Of a stretch of DNA of 64,000 bases, positions 44,587 to 53,690 are shown one piece after another. The notes beneath the pieces were generated by a model. It worked only from the letters and a program-made list of their open reading frames with translations, was not told where the DNA came from and made no database searches. Source of the stretch: Hanleya hanleyi (Eukaryota; Mollusca; Polyplacophora; Lepidopleurida; Hanleyidae); NCBI GenBank assembly GCA_036873755.1, contig JAVTVY010045335.1, forward strand, positions 62,001 through 126,000. Direction: 5' to 3'. Positions within the stretch are counted from its first letter, which is position 1; each line of letters opens with the position of its first letter. A program made the position numbers and the translations under genes.

Positions 44587-45374
44587 TATGCAAAGTGAAC
44601 CGCTCGGACTTGACGGAAATGAAGTGTCAGCACCACTTTCTCACGCTCGAATGCGATCGGTTGACCGGTGTCGTCTCTTATATCAATGACGATGGAGCTA
44701 CTATCGGTCTAACTGACCGGTAGATAAACGATGTGCCTGAAACTGTGGGTGACTTGAGCTCCATACTTGCCTTTCACCGGGCAGACGCGTAGTAGAGGTA
44801 CGTTGCTGTCTCCGACAATGTGTGCATCGACCACGTCTGAGTAGATGTACAGACCATACATACCACTACGCATGTCCATCGGGATGTGGCCTGTCTCGCC
44901 GGTGGGGCCCGCGTACCCCTGTAGGTCGAGACCCAGCATTTGCTGTAGGGTAGGACTGATTTCGTCACTCGCGTTGGGGCTGAGAGTAAGACTGGCCTTG
45001 TCGTTGTGTGCGTTGTAATCGAAGTCCACATGATTTTTGAAGGGGAAAGTTTTGATGGGTTGTGAAGTATTCGTGACGTCCCGTAGAGACTTATAATGCA
45101 TCAGATTTCTCAGCCCACCCATGAACTCCTTGGGAGTATCGTATTGGCCTTCGGGTAGGGTGAGTCGGGTTTCTTGTCCTTCGTAGGTCACCTCGTACCA
45201 CACTTCACCACCTCGCACGTTGTACCGCGAGTAAGGGTATTGGATATCCACGAGTCCACATTCCCATCGTCCAGGTAAATGCAACGGTTGCGGTAACTGG
45301 GTCACGTACTTGGTCAAGGTGTTGTCAGGAAACACATCAGCCGAGCTGTTACTGGGTAGGGTGAGGTAAAACAT
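44586..45374 (-). pseudogene. minor capsid (penton-like) protein of element 2, one nonsense codon
   Basis: MFYLTLPSNSSADVFPDN, RWECGLVDIQY, PEGQYDTPKEFMGGL and SGMYGLYIYSDVVD follow the family. A single TAG at 44709-44711 after VYLPVS is in frame with the remaining 40 residues (IVIDIRDDTGQPIAFEREK) to TAA 44586-44588. Otherwise intact. Confidence 0.85.
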
Positions 45375-45407
45375 GACGACTGAGCTTTCCTGCTGCTGCT
45401 GTTGGTT

Positions 45408-46208
45408 TTAATAATTCTCCCAGCCCTTGGGCGCTAATCGTCGTGATGGTCGCGGTGACTTAGATCTTGGTGGTTGCAGGGGGTGGCGTGGTAAAAGCGG
45501 TGAAAAAGTAGGTGCCTGCCGTAGTGGTGTTTTGGGGGGAGACTCCGGTTCCCACTCGGCTTCCCAAGAAGGTTGTGGAGTCTGTCGTTGTGCGTGCACC
45601 GGCGATTCACGCTGCATCCAGGCCCAGCGCTGGGAGTTCCCCACCAATTCCTGTGGTGCATGCATGTCTTTCAAGCCTTGAGCGAAGACCTCCCATCCTC
45701 GAGGATTCGTGTGCGACTTGCGTTGACGCATCAGGTCATTCACTAAATCCGTCATGTGGGTACCGGGGACCACCTGATTCTGTACCAGTAGTTCACCTTT
45801 ATCATTCCAAGTCATGTTAGCATTCTGTTTCATCCGTTGTAATACCAGGCCAGCTTGTTTCTTGAACGATGCAGGTACACTCTTCAGGACTTCGTCTTCG
45901 ACCCACTGTGGGGCTGAGGGTGGTACCCCTGGTAATGGCGGCTATTGGAGCGGTGATGAGGTTGGTGGTGGTGGTGCTGCTGGGGTAGAGAGGGTTTTGT
46001 ATTGGTCCATGAACGTCATGTGCCGCTGAAGCGTTTCATTGTACTGTTGTACTTTCTCACTGTCGCTTAACCCCGGTCGCTGTAAGATCTGACGCATCTC
46101 TTCATCGAGTGTGTTTATCGTCTTCACCGTAGAGGGTACGGAGTACGGTGATTGGAGGTTTTGAAGGAGCCGAGGTTCGATGATGACCATATTTTCCGTG
46201 TGGTTCAT
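45408..46208 (-). pseudogene. Polinton-associated unknown virion-type protein of element 2, one nonsense codon
   Basis: MVIIEPRLLQNLQSPYSVP and TLDEEMRQILQRPGL start the protein. A TAG at 45942-45944 in the Pro-rich linker is in frame with the rest: WVEDEVLKSVPASFKKQAG, QNQVVPGTHMTDLVNDL and the Pro/Ser-rich end APKGWENY. Its ATG overlaps the TGA of the previous gene (ATGA). Confidence 0.75.
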
Positions 46209-46546
46209 TGTCGGCCGAACAGTCCACCCAATACTGGACCCAACACGGAAGCAGCCAACGGTGCTAAAATGGCCCCGAGAAAGCCGCCTTTCTGTAACAC
46301 CTTTTTCTTTTGTGTTTGAGAGACTCGCTTCTGGACTAAGGTTCGCAAACCTGTCTCATGCTTGGCCAACTTCGCCTTCTGAGCCGGAGTCAGTGGTACG
46401 TTGCCTTTAAAGATATTGAGTCCAATCTCACACAGACAGCACACGAGAGCAGGGTCTGCGCCGCGTACAATGGTTCAAACCAACTCGGGTGGGGCCGTCT
46501 TCAATACACGGAGCGTCGGAGCATGCTTCCGTACTCGAGCGGACAT
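46205..46546 (-). pseudogene. small basic protein of element 2, one nonsense codon
   Basis: MSARVRKHAPTLRVLK starts at 46546. A TGA at 46475-46477 interrupts. The rest (NIFKGNVPLTPAQKAKLAKH, Lys-rich stretch, GGFLGAILAPLAASVLGPVL) runs to the TGA at 46205. Small basic protein with a Gly-rich hydrophobic end, conserved next to the ATPase in both copies. Confidence 0.8.
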
Positions 46547-46642
46547 CATGTACAACTGATGCTAGAACCCACAACACTGCCCTTTTTATCTACGTGAATA
46601 TTGAACAGAGACCAAAGTCAACCATGATGTTGTATTAATTCT

Positions 46643-46711
46643 TTTATTATCCCCAACATCAAACACACACCCACAGTGGACCCCAGTTGGGGGGAACCAC
46701 TGTGGGTGTGT
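46643..46711 (-). terminator. 15-bp hairpin and AATAAA behind the ATPase gene
   Basis: ACACACCCACAGTGG (46665-46679) pairs perfectly with 46697-46711 across a 17-base loop. It begins 6 bases after the TAA that ends the ATPase match, and AATAAA (minus strand, 46648-46643) follows. It is not of the histone type. Confidence 0.7.
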
Positions 46712-46716
46712 TTACA

Positions 46717-47477
46717 TTATTTTTGCATGTACACGTAGTGGGTCTCTCCGGGAAAGATACCGGTCCGTAGTCGAAGGTGGTCGGGGTGGCTTGCTTCAGG
46801 TCGAAGAGCATATACCCGTGCTGAGGGGTTGTCGCATCTTTAAAGGCTTCCAACGCAAACGCAGTGCGTCCAGGGTACATCTGTCTCGCCAGATGCAGCA
46901 CTTGAGTGGTATCTCTCGGGTGTTTGAAGACCACCAGGTAGTGGGCATTTAAGCTGATGTTCCGATGTTCTTTGTTTTTACTGAACAGATTCTGCACAAT
47001 GCAGATGATGCTGAGACGTCGATGATGGCTGCATTTGATAAAGAGTTGGGTGACCCGCGCATCCGTCTCCGCCATGAGATCACCCAGAACCACCAAGGTG
47101 TCCGGTTCCAAATGGGCCAGGTTGGGTAGCCCTTCCACGAACGTGATGTGGGGCATTGCTGCATACGCCGCCTGCCATTCTCCGTACCACCATACGACTC
47201 GGGCAATGGGTGGAGTAATCATGCTGTCGGCGTGTTCGAGGATCTTCCTGACGTAGTGTGTTTTGTCGGAACCCGTCGGTCCGGCGATACGCAGGGGAAG
47301 GGATGTTGCCACCGGGGGTCCATGGTTGGAGGTGTATCCGCTGTCGTGGTAACCCACTTTTGTAAATTTGGTACGAGTGAACTGCGGTCGTCGGTGCGTC
47401 GAGCTTTGGTACCGTTGTCGATGGGCGTTCACTGTGAGTGATGAAATCCGGTGAATTTTCAGACGTAGTGGGTGCAC
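46717..47477 (-). pseudogene. packaging ATPase of element 2, altered Walker motifs
   Basis: LPLRIAGPTGSDKTHYV holds Walker A, but the second Gly of the G....GK motif is Asp. VVWWYGEWQAAY, FVEGLPN and TLVVLGDLMAET follow; the first Asp of Walker B (VVDELM in element 1) is Gly. RLSIICIVQNLFSKNKEHRN, HYLVVFKHPRD and HGYMLFDLKQATP are as in the family. A one-base shift near 46770 puts the true end (FPGETHYVYMQK) in another frame ending at 46717; the open frame itself runs on to 46659. Start uncertain; 47477 is the first ATG. Both key sites changed means no ATPase activity is expected. Confidence 0.8.
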
Positions 47478-47766
47478 TTGGTGTAGGTGTGAACTCTATA
47501 CTCGATGTGGCCTGTACACGTGATGTGGTGGTGATGACTGGGCTCGTTTCGGTGACGGGATTGACTGGTGCTATCTGTAGACTGGTTTGACTGGCGGCTG
47601 GTGGTTGTGTCTTTGGTGGGATGAGTAGAGTGCTGAGATAGGCTACGTCGTAAAACACACCTACGTACAACACACTCAGCAGGGTTAGCAATATCACTAC
47701 AAAGCCCACTTGTGCTTTGTGCGTTTTGGGAGACGCTGTGTTCAGAGACGATTGCACTGTGTTCAT
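47080..47766 (-). CDS. small membrane protein of element 2
   Basis: One membrane segment at residues 20-46 (VGFVVILLTLLSVLYVGVFYD) is followed by a Thr/Ser/Pro-rich part to about residue 140. The remaining open frame overlaps the ATPase gene in another phase and is probably not real, so the end is uncertain. It matches 35765-36157 around GVFYDVAYL. A TATAAAA box at 47813-47807 overlaps the integrase stop codon. Confidence 0.55.
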   Translation of the reverse strand: MNTVQSSLNTASPKTHKAQVGFVVILLTLLSVLYVGVFYDVAYLSTLLIPPKTQPPAASQTSLQIAPVNPVTETSPVITTTSRVQATSSIEFTPTPSAPTTSENSPDFITHSERPSTTVPKLDAPTTAVHSYQIYKSGLPRQRIHLQPWTPGGNIPSPAYRRTDGFRQNTLRQEDPRTRRQHDYSTHCPSRMVVRRMAGGVCSNAPHHVRGRATQPGPFGTGHLGGSG

Positions 47767-47806
47767 GGTCGAACGTGGAATGCAGGATGATGGCGGTGGT
47801 GTCTGG

Positions 47807-47813
47807 TTTTATA
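47807..47813 (-). promoter_or_regulatory. TATA box overlapping the integrase stop codon
   Basis: TATAAAA on the minus strand contains the integrase TAA (47809-47811) and lies about 41 bases before the ATG at 47766. The equivalent TATAAAT in element 1 contains the stop of its integrase (35718-35720). Confidence 0.65.
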
Positions 47814-48887
47814 GTCGTTTCACCTGGTTGGCCGCGACCCAGGAATTGAAGGAACTGGGACAGCCTTGCCATTTGACGAAATAAAATTGGATGCCACGTC
47901 GACGTTCTGTTTTTAGGATGCGTTCCACCGTGTAGTAGTCTTGCTATGTTTTTACGACAGGTTGTAATTATAGCTCGTAAAACGTCCCTAGTAACGGTTC
48001 CCCTTGAAGATCTTCTAGTTCATAGACTCGCCGCTGTCGGGGTAGGCGCCGTTTAATCAGGAAGTGCTCATCGCTCCAGTTGGGCAAGTAACTTTTCTCG
48101 AACTTGCTTTTGACTTTACTGATCCGTACAGGGTCCCCGACCTTGAACTCTTCGGCATTCGCTGCGATTGTATGGGATACAAGACACGCCGGACTTGGGC
48201 TTCATTGCGTTGCGTCACGGTAATGTTGGCTCTCTGTATACTCCGGTGATAGGCTCGATTGTAGGCTCGATTGTAACCACTCACAAGTTTCGTGAGAACA
48301 TCGATGTACCGCCTTGTATTCTTATAGGTGAAATATTTATACATGCGGCCTTTGAATGTCCTGTAGAACCTTTCCACAACGGAAGCCTTGGTCTCGTTGT
48401 AGGTGTGAAAGAAGACCTTCTGTTTCTTGAGAAAGGCTTAGAACGGTCTGTTGAGGAATTCCGTGCCTTCGTCGGTTTGCAAATACAAGGGTTTGCGCTC
48501 GGTCTTGAAGATGTCCTTGAATGCCGCTATGAGATTCGCCCCAGTTTTCGTCCGGATGGGTACCACCCACGCATACTTTGACAGGATATCGATGCACGTC
48601 AAGATATACCGATTCCCATCGTTTTGTTTGGCAAAGGCGCTCATATCGCCCAAATCCGTTTGCCATTGGGCATCTAGTCCTCCCACGATGACACGGTTCC
48701 ATAGAAAATGGCGGCGGGCAGCTCGATGTAAGGTATAGGTGTCTTGTTTTTTTAACCAATCTTGGACTTGGGCCCGTTGTATCCCCTGGGGTTTGGCCGC
48801 TCGATAGAGAGCCGACAATGCACTATGGGCCGCCGGACTGTCGGGACTGTAGTATAAGTTATCCAACACCTTCTCCCAGCGCTTCAT
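47809..48887 (-). pseudogene. Polinton-type integrase with chromodomain, element 2
   Basis: The N-terminus is complete: NLYYSPDSPAAHSALSALYR and VQDWLKKQDTYTLHRAARR. The core has LDAQWQTDLGDM (first Asp), YLQTDEGTEFLNRPF (second Asp) and ETKASVVERFYRTFKG (Glu). An in-frame TAA follows NRPF (48438-48440), and a shift near 48170 plus further stops break the C-terminal half. The end carries a chromodomain (DYYTVERILKTERRRG, YFVKWQGCPSS, NSWV). Chromodomains on integrases guide insertion to marked chromatin. Confidence 0.85.
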
Positions 48888-48922
48888 GGTGACAAAATGA
48901 TAATGGACCCGGGGAGTGTGGT

Positions 48923-48930
48923 TTATTTAT
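48923..48930 (-). promoter_or_regulatory. TATA box of the integrase gene
   Basis: TATAAATA on the minus strand lies about 36 bases before the integrase ATG at 48887 and contains the TAA (48927-48929) that ends the preceding PC4-like gene. Confidence 0.6.
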
Positions 48931-49454
48931 AACGAAGTCTGATGTTCGGGTTCTACCACCGTTGTATATATCCTAGGTTGACTGAGTCTAGCCGGATAAT
49001 CAATGGCATCGTCGTCTGGTTCATTGGTGGAAATTTGTTCATTGGGATTAACATTGTCCATGGTAAATGACCAGTTCAACTCGTCTGATGATCACTTGAT
49101 AAACACTTGATCCACATCTGCCACGGCATCTTCCAATGCAGACCATAGAACTGGGTGAAGGGTAAAATGCACTGTACCCTCATCTAGTCGAGCCAATTGA
49201 GCAAAGAAGGAGCCGCGTCGGACGTACACATCGTGACACAAGTGGATGAGGTCACGGTCCAGTTCAACAGACAACACAAGTTTTAATTTGATCCAGCCCT
49301 CCCGGGACAGACGAATGTGCGCCGGGCACGGTTGTGTAGGGTCCGCATCACAGATGTCTCCCACCTCCTCCATGATATCGACCTTATCCGCATAGACGTG
49401 CAGGAAGACCTCGGGTGTCAAGCTGAGAAACGCCCGTAGTATATGCTCCGTCAT
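48927..49454 (-). pseudogene. PC4-like protein 2 of element 2, one nonsense codon
   Basis: LRAFLSLTPEVFLHVYADKV, AHIRLSREGWIKLK, LIHLCHDVYVRRGSFFAQL and FTLHPVLWSALEDAVADVD follow the PC4-like pattern. A TGA at 49092-49094 is in frame with a tail (SSDELNW, then NEPDDDAIDYPARLSQP) that matches the tail of PC4-like protein 1, so the open frame of 120 residues is a shortened form. A TATAAAT box lies about 40 bases before the ATG. Confidence 0.65.
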
Positions 49455-49619
49455 AGTTAGTGCTTGAATGGTACAAGATTTGACTGTCTCTCGTATTTAT
49501 AGGGAAGAAAAGTTTATGACGTCAGAACATGGTGCATTATGGGCTTGCAACATGAAACGTACACCCCAAATTATCTGTGAATATCTGGCGCTGGGGTCAC
49601 AGTTCCTTTCTGGCTGCTT

Positions 49620-50165
49620 TCATTTGGGTTCCGATGCCGTACCGGCCTGCGTTGTATGGATGCAATTGTCACTGGGCTGACTGAGTCTAGCTTGATAATC
49701 AATGGCATCGTCGTCTGGTTCATTGCTAGGTTTGGTCATTTGTTCATTGGGTTCTGCTGCCGCTTCACTCAGGGCACGAGCCCACCCCAACTGATCAGCT
49801 GACCGCTCGTCCGGTGTAAACAGCTGGTCCACAATAGGCACTACTTTCTCGAAGGCTGTCCACAGATCGAGGTATAGGGTGAAGCCTCGCGTAGGGTCTT
49901 GGTAACGGCCCAGGCGTAGGAAGAAGGGTCCACGGTGTACGTAGATGGTATTGTCTATGTGGATGAGGTTTCCGTCGAGCTCACCGCTCAACACCCGTTT
50001 AAATTTGGTCCAGCCGTCACGGTATAGCGTAACCGTATTCGATACGGTCTCAGCGCGCGACCAGCAAACATCTCCACGGTCTTCCACGATGGTGATTTTA
50101 TCTTCATAGAAGTGTAACCCCACCTGGGGTGTAAGGGGGAGCATGGCTCGTAGGACTGGTGACAT
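49620..50165 (-). CDS. PC4-like protein 1 of element 2
   Basis: I set the start at MSPVLRAMLPLTPQ (50165), because it aligns with the start of protein 2; the open frame goes on to 50309 through a duplicated leader. NTVTLYRDGWTKFKRVL, LIHIDNTIYVHRGPFFLRL and GFTLYLDLWTAFEKVVPIVD form two PC4-type half units. The tail is acidic (NEPDDDAIDYQARLSQP). About 181 residues, intact. PC4-type proteins bind single-stranded DNA; replacement of a replication or transcription cofactor is inference. Confidence 0.6.
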   Translation of the reverse strand: MSPVLRAMLPLTPQVGLHFYEDKITIVEDRGDVCWSRAETVSNTVTLYRDGWTKFKRVLSGELDGNLIHIDNTIYVHRGPFFLRLGRYQDPTRGFTLYLDLWTAFEKVVPIVDQLFTPDERSADQLGWARALSEAAAEPNEQMTKPSNEPDDDAIDYQARLSQPSDNCIHTTQAGTASEPK

Positions 50166-50300
50166 GGTTGACCCAATGTCGAACGGTGAATGACACTTAC
50201 TTTGACTGTCTCGCGTATTGATGGTCAGGTCCCTCGGTGACATGGTTGACCCAATGCCGAACGGTGAATGACGCACACTGTGACTGACCCTCGTATATAT
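50160..50300 (-). repeat. 80-bp tandem duplication of the gene start
   Basis: GACATGGTTGACCCAATG, CGAACGGTGAATGAC and the following text occur at about 50160-50215 and 50239-50294. The duplication gives two possible start codons (MSPRD and MSPVL). The outer copy lies next to a TATATA stretch (about 50293). Confidence 0.75.
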
Positions 50301-50358
50301 CCGTTGCACATAAGCGCATGCTTGGAGACTCTAAAGAGCCGTTCTTTTTTTGTCGTTG

Positions 50359-50475
50359 TCATTGCCACAGCGTCAGGGTCAATAGGGCAAAAACCATGAC
50401 GAGGCCAACGAACCGTCGCTGGTTCCGGCGTGAGCGCTCGTGGTCCATACTCCGGGCATCAAGGATGGCTGTCAT
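50359..50475 (-). CDS. 38-residue membrane peptide
   Basis: A short frame starting three bases after the stop of the gene at 50479-50685. It has a basic half (RSMDHERSRRNQRR) and one hydrophobic segment (FVGLVMVFALLTLTLW). Size, charge pattern and tight spacing suggest a real membrane peptide. No homologue in the other elements was seen. Confidence 0.4.
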   Translation of the reverse strand: MTAILDARSMDHERSRRNQRRFVGLVMVFALLTLTLWQ

Positions 50476-50478
50476 AGT

Positions 50479-50685
50479 TCAGTAGTGGTGAGTGATGGCA
50501 CACCTCTCCATCGTGTGCACTCTGTCGAGGACCGCTTCTGTGAACTCTTTCAGGAGCTGGCGTCGCCCCTCGTTGTCGTTTCCATCTGCTAACATGGATC
50601 GAACCACTGCTCGGTAACCCGTGAGTGAATTAACCACGGTCGCATGCTGTAAAATGCGAGTCGCATAGGGATAGGTCTCCGTCAT
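50479..50685 (-). CDS. small unknown protein next to the right terminal repeat
   Basis: The open frame begins at 50730, but a TATAAAAC box directly touches that ATG (50731-50738). The first ATG that could follow a transcription start is MTETYPYATRILQ at 50685, giving 68 residues, mostly helical (RRQLLKEFTEAVLDRVHTME). Function unknown. It would be the first gene of element 2 read from its right end. Confidence 0.45.
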   Translation of the reverse strand: MTETYPYATRILQHATVVNSLTGYRAVVRSMLADGNDNEGRRQLLKEFTEAVLDRVHTMERCAITHHY

Positions 50686-50774
50686 GGCTCTGCAACAACA
50701 GGAATTGAGGTGTGGGATCCAGAGGGCCATGTTTTATAGACCCTGTAAGAAATGCGCGCCTATACGTAGCTCTA

Positions 50775-52170
50775 CGGGATACATGCATTCCATACAGGCG
50801 GTGGGAAACCCGGATGTTGAAAGTACATGCATAAGGTCTAAGGAAAAATTGGAACTCTTCTGTGTTCGGAGGTAGTTTTAGTGAAACCCGAAGTGACGTC
50901 ACACACACTTGCGCAGAACCCACACGACCAAACCACAACCATGGACCCATAGGGGCTTAGTAACCCAAACACACTCCCATGTGTATATTTCTATACTACG
51001 ACCAGGCTGCGCATGCGCAAACTCTTGAACACGGACGAACCAGGAGTCCATTCGGATGCTCCTTCACGAGAGCTTCAAAATAAGACCTCATACGACTCCA
51101 TCGGACCCATAGTGGCCCATGTCGGCCCCAAAATGTCTATTTCCATACACTTGGTCCACTGCGCATGCGCAGAATGACGTCAGTTCCACATCACACCCAT
51201 CCCCTCGGATACTCCTTCACCAATGCTTCACACTGATACCTAATACGACTCCATAGGACCACTAGGGGCCCACCTAGACCCCAAAACGTGTATTTCCATA
51301 CACTTTGTCTACTGCGCATGCGCAGAATGACGTCAGTTCCACGTCAAACTCATCTCGTTGGATGCTCCTTCACGACTGCTTTACACTGATGCCTCACTCG
51401 ACTCCATCGGACCACTAGGGACCCACCTAGACCCCAACACGTCTATTTCCATACTCTTTTCCCACAATTCCCTGTCTGCGCATGCGCAGACTCCGGAACA
51501 CGGAAAACACATTAGTCCAGTCGGATGCTCCTTCACGAGAGCTTCAAAATAAGACCTCATATGACACCATCGGACCCATAGTGGCCCATGTCGGCCCCAA
51601 AATGTCTATTTCCATACACTTGGTCTAGTGCGCATGCACAGAATGACGTCAGTTTTACGTCACATCCACCCAGTCGGATGCTTCCTCACGACTGCTTCAC
51701 AACGATACCTCACTCGATCCCATCAGACCACTAGTGGCCCACCAAGATCCCAAAACGTTCCTTCCAATGCCCTTTTCCCACAATTCCCTGTCTGCGCATG
51801 CGCAGCATATTGAACACGGACGACACACTAGTCCAGGCGGATGCTCCTTCACGAATGCTTCACAGTGATACCTCATACGACCCCATCGGCCCATTAGGGG
51901 CTCCCTAGAATGACGATATTCCAACCCCAGACCCACTCCATCGGATGCCCCCTCACATATGCTTCACATTGATACCTCACTCAACTCCACCGGACCATTA
52001 GTGGCCCACCTAGACCTCAAAACGTCTATTTCCATACCCTTTGTCTACCGCGCATGCGCAAAATGACGATATTTCAACCCCACACCCAGCCCATCAGATG
52101 CCCCTTCACGAATGCTTCACATTGATACCTCATACGACCCAATCGGACCATCCATACCCCATACAGGCAT
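50775..52170. repeat. right terminal inverted repeat of element 2
   Basis: The inner 245 bp (about 50775-51020) are the inverted copy of 41163-41410. Outward follow units of 150-165 bp with TGCGCATGCGCA or one-base variants at 51008, 51160, 51313, 51477, 51629, 51793 and 52049, each with CCATCGGACC, GATGC(T/C)CCTTCACGA and TCTATTTCCATAC motifs. Several have TGACGTCA next to the palindrome. TGCGCATGCGCA is the consensus for NRF1, a host factor; use by the virus is inference. A degraded inner-repeat fragment recurs at 52267-52295. Frames 51358-52327 are repeat translations. Confidence 0.85.
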
Positions 52171-52389
52171 TTTCCCGTATAGATTTAATATGCAAATGTT
52201 CGAATCAGGGAAGATAACCCGGAATTTGCCAAAAATTACAAAAGTGCATCAAGAGTTACTTCCCCCTTGGAACTCTTCTGTGTTGGAGGTGGTTCTCCTC
52301 CCCATCGATCACATGATCGTCACGTGACCAAGTACCCCCTTAAATTTTATCCGGGGGAACAAAAATGAGGTCAATATGACTTTAAATCA

Positions 52390-53130
52390 CGGGACTATAC
52401 TACTTACAACTAATTCCGCCTGCATGCCCATTCGTAACAATCAGTATTGTGGATGTTAATTTATAACCGATTTGTACCCATTTTTGACCTCATTTACCAA
52501 AACGTTACCCTAAAATGAGAATAATTAACGTGTTATCAATGACTAATTTATACCTTACACTACATACATCTAATTCAGTTTGGATACTCATTCGTAACAA
52601 TTAGTACTGTGGATATTAATTTATAAACGATTTTTGCACATTCTTGTTTGACCCAAGTGACCCTAAAATGACCTTAATTCTAATAATTAACGTGTTATCT
52701 ATGACTTCCTCCAACCTTACACTACATTCAACTAATTCAGCTTGAATACCCAATCGTAACAATTAGTAATGTGCATATTAATTTATAGCCGATTTTCTCC
52801 AATCTTTGACCTTATTTGACCCAAGAGTGACCATAAAATGACCTCAATTCTAATAATTAACGTGTTATCTATAACTACCTTAAACTCTACATTACATACA
52901 ACTAATTCAGCTTGGGTAGGCCTACTCACTGGTAAAAAATAATACTGTGGATATAAACTAATAACCGATTTTGCCCATTTTTGCCCTTATTTGACCCCAA
53001 AGATGACCCCAAAAAGACCTTAATTGGCCAAAATCAGGGTGGTACCGGTATCCCCTCCTACCTTCTGCCCTACTACACAAAGAACTAATTTAGCATAGGT
53101 ACCCATTTGTAACAAAAAATGCCATCGGAA
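52390..53130 (-). repeat. tandem array of about 165-bp AT-rich units
   Basis: Four to five diverged units, each with AACTAATTC, CGTAACAATTAGTA, TTAATTTATA..CGATTTT, TTTGACC and AATTAACGTGTTATC, run from about 52390. No coding content. Confidence 0.8.
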
Positions 53131-53690
53131 TTTTTTTAACGCGTTTTTGAGGTCCTTGGCCGGCCGACTATTCTGATTTAGTAGACTTTCTACGTCTTAT
53201 CGCTTAGTTACAGTTGTTATATTTCCAATAAAGTATTTTACTTCGAAATATTACAGATTTTTCGTTATATAATTCTTGGAAACGCCCGTGACGGAATCAC
53301 ACTGGAAGTCCACCGTTTTGATTAGTGTGGCGCGTCGATTGTTTTTGCATACTGCTCTAATTCGATCCGATTATTCTTGTGTGCCATCTCTTGATAATGT
53401 ACCGGTACGGTAGGCCTACCGAAGGATGATGAGACTTTTTCCTCGTCAGAAAAGAGTGACCGGGTCGCCACAGGCATTAGATCTAGTCCTTGACGCAATC
53501 ACAAGAAAATCGTGACTGAACCACAAGTGGGAATTTAAAATTTTCTCCGTCAAAAAGCTTTATTAATTACACACTTTCTGGAAAAAAAATCCTGGGATGA
53601 ATTTATGGCTTCTAGTTATCAAATTAAGAGTCTGAACCGGGAACTGTTATTTTGTCCAATGTGTAGGCCCTGTCAAATGCATTGCTACAG
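53131..53690. other. no recognisable gene
   Basis: AT-rich non-coding DNA. A CCGTGACGGAATCAC motif at about 53286 recurs in similar form at 53965, 54140 and 54280, which points to old, diverged repeats. Confidence 0.4.
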
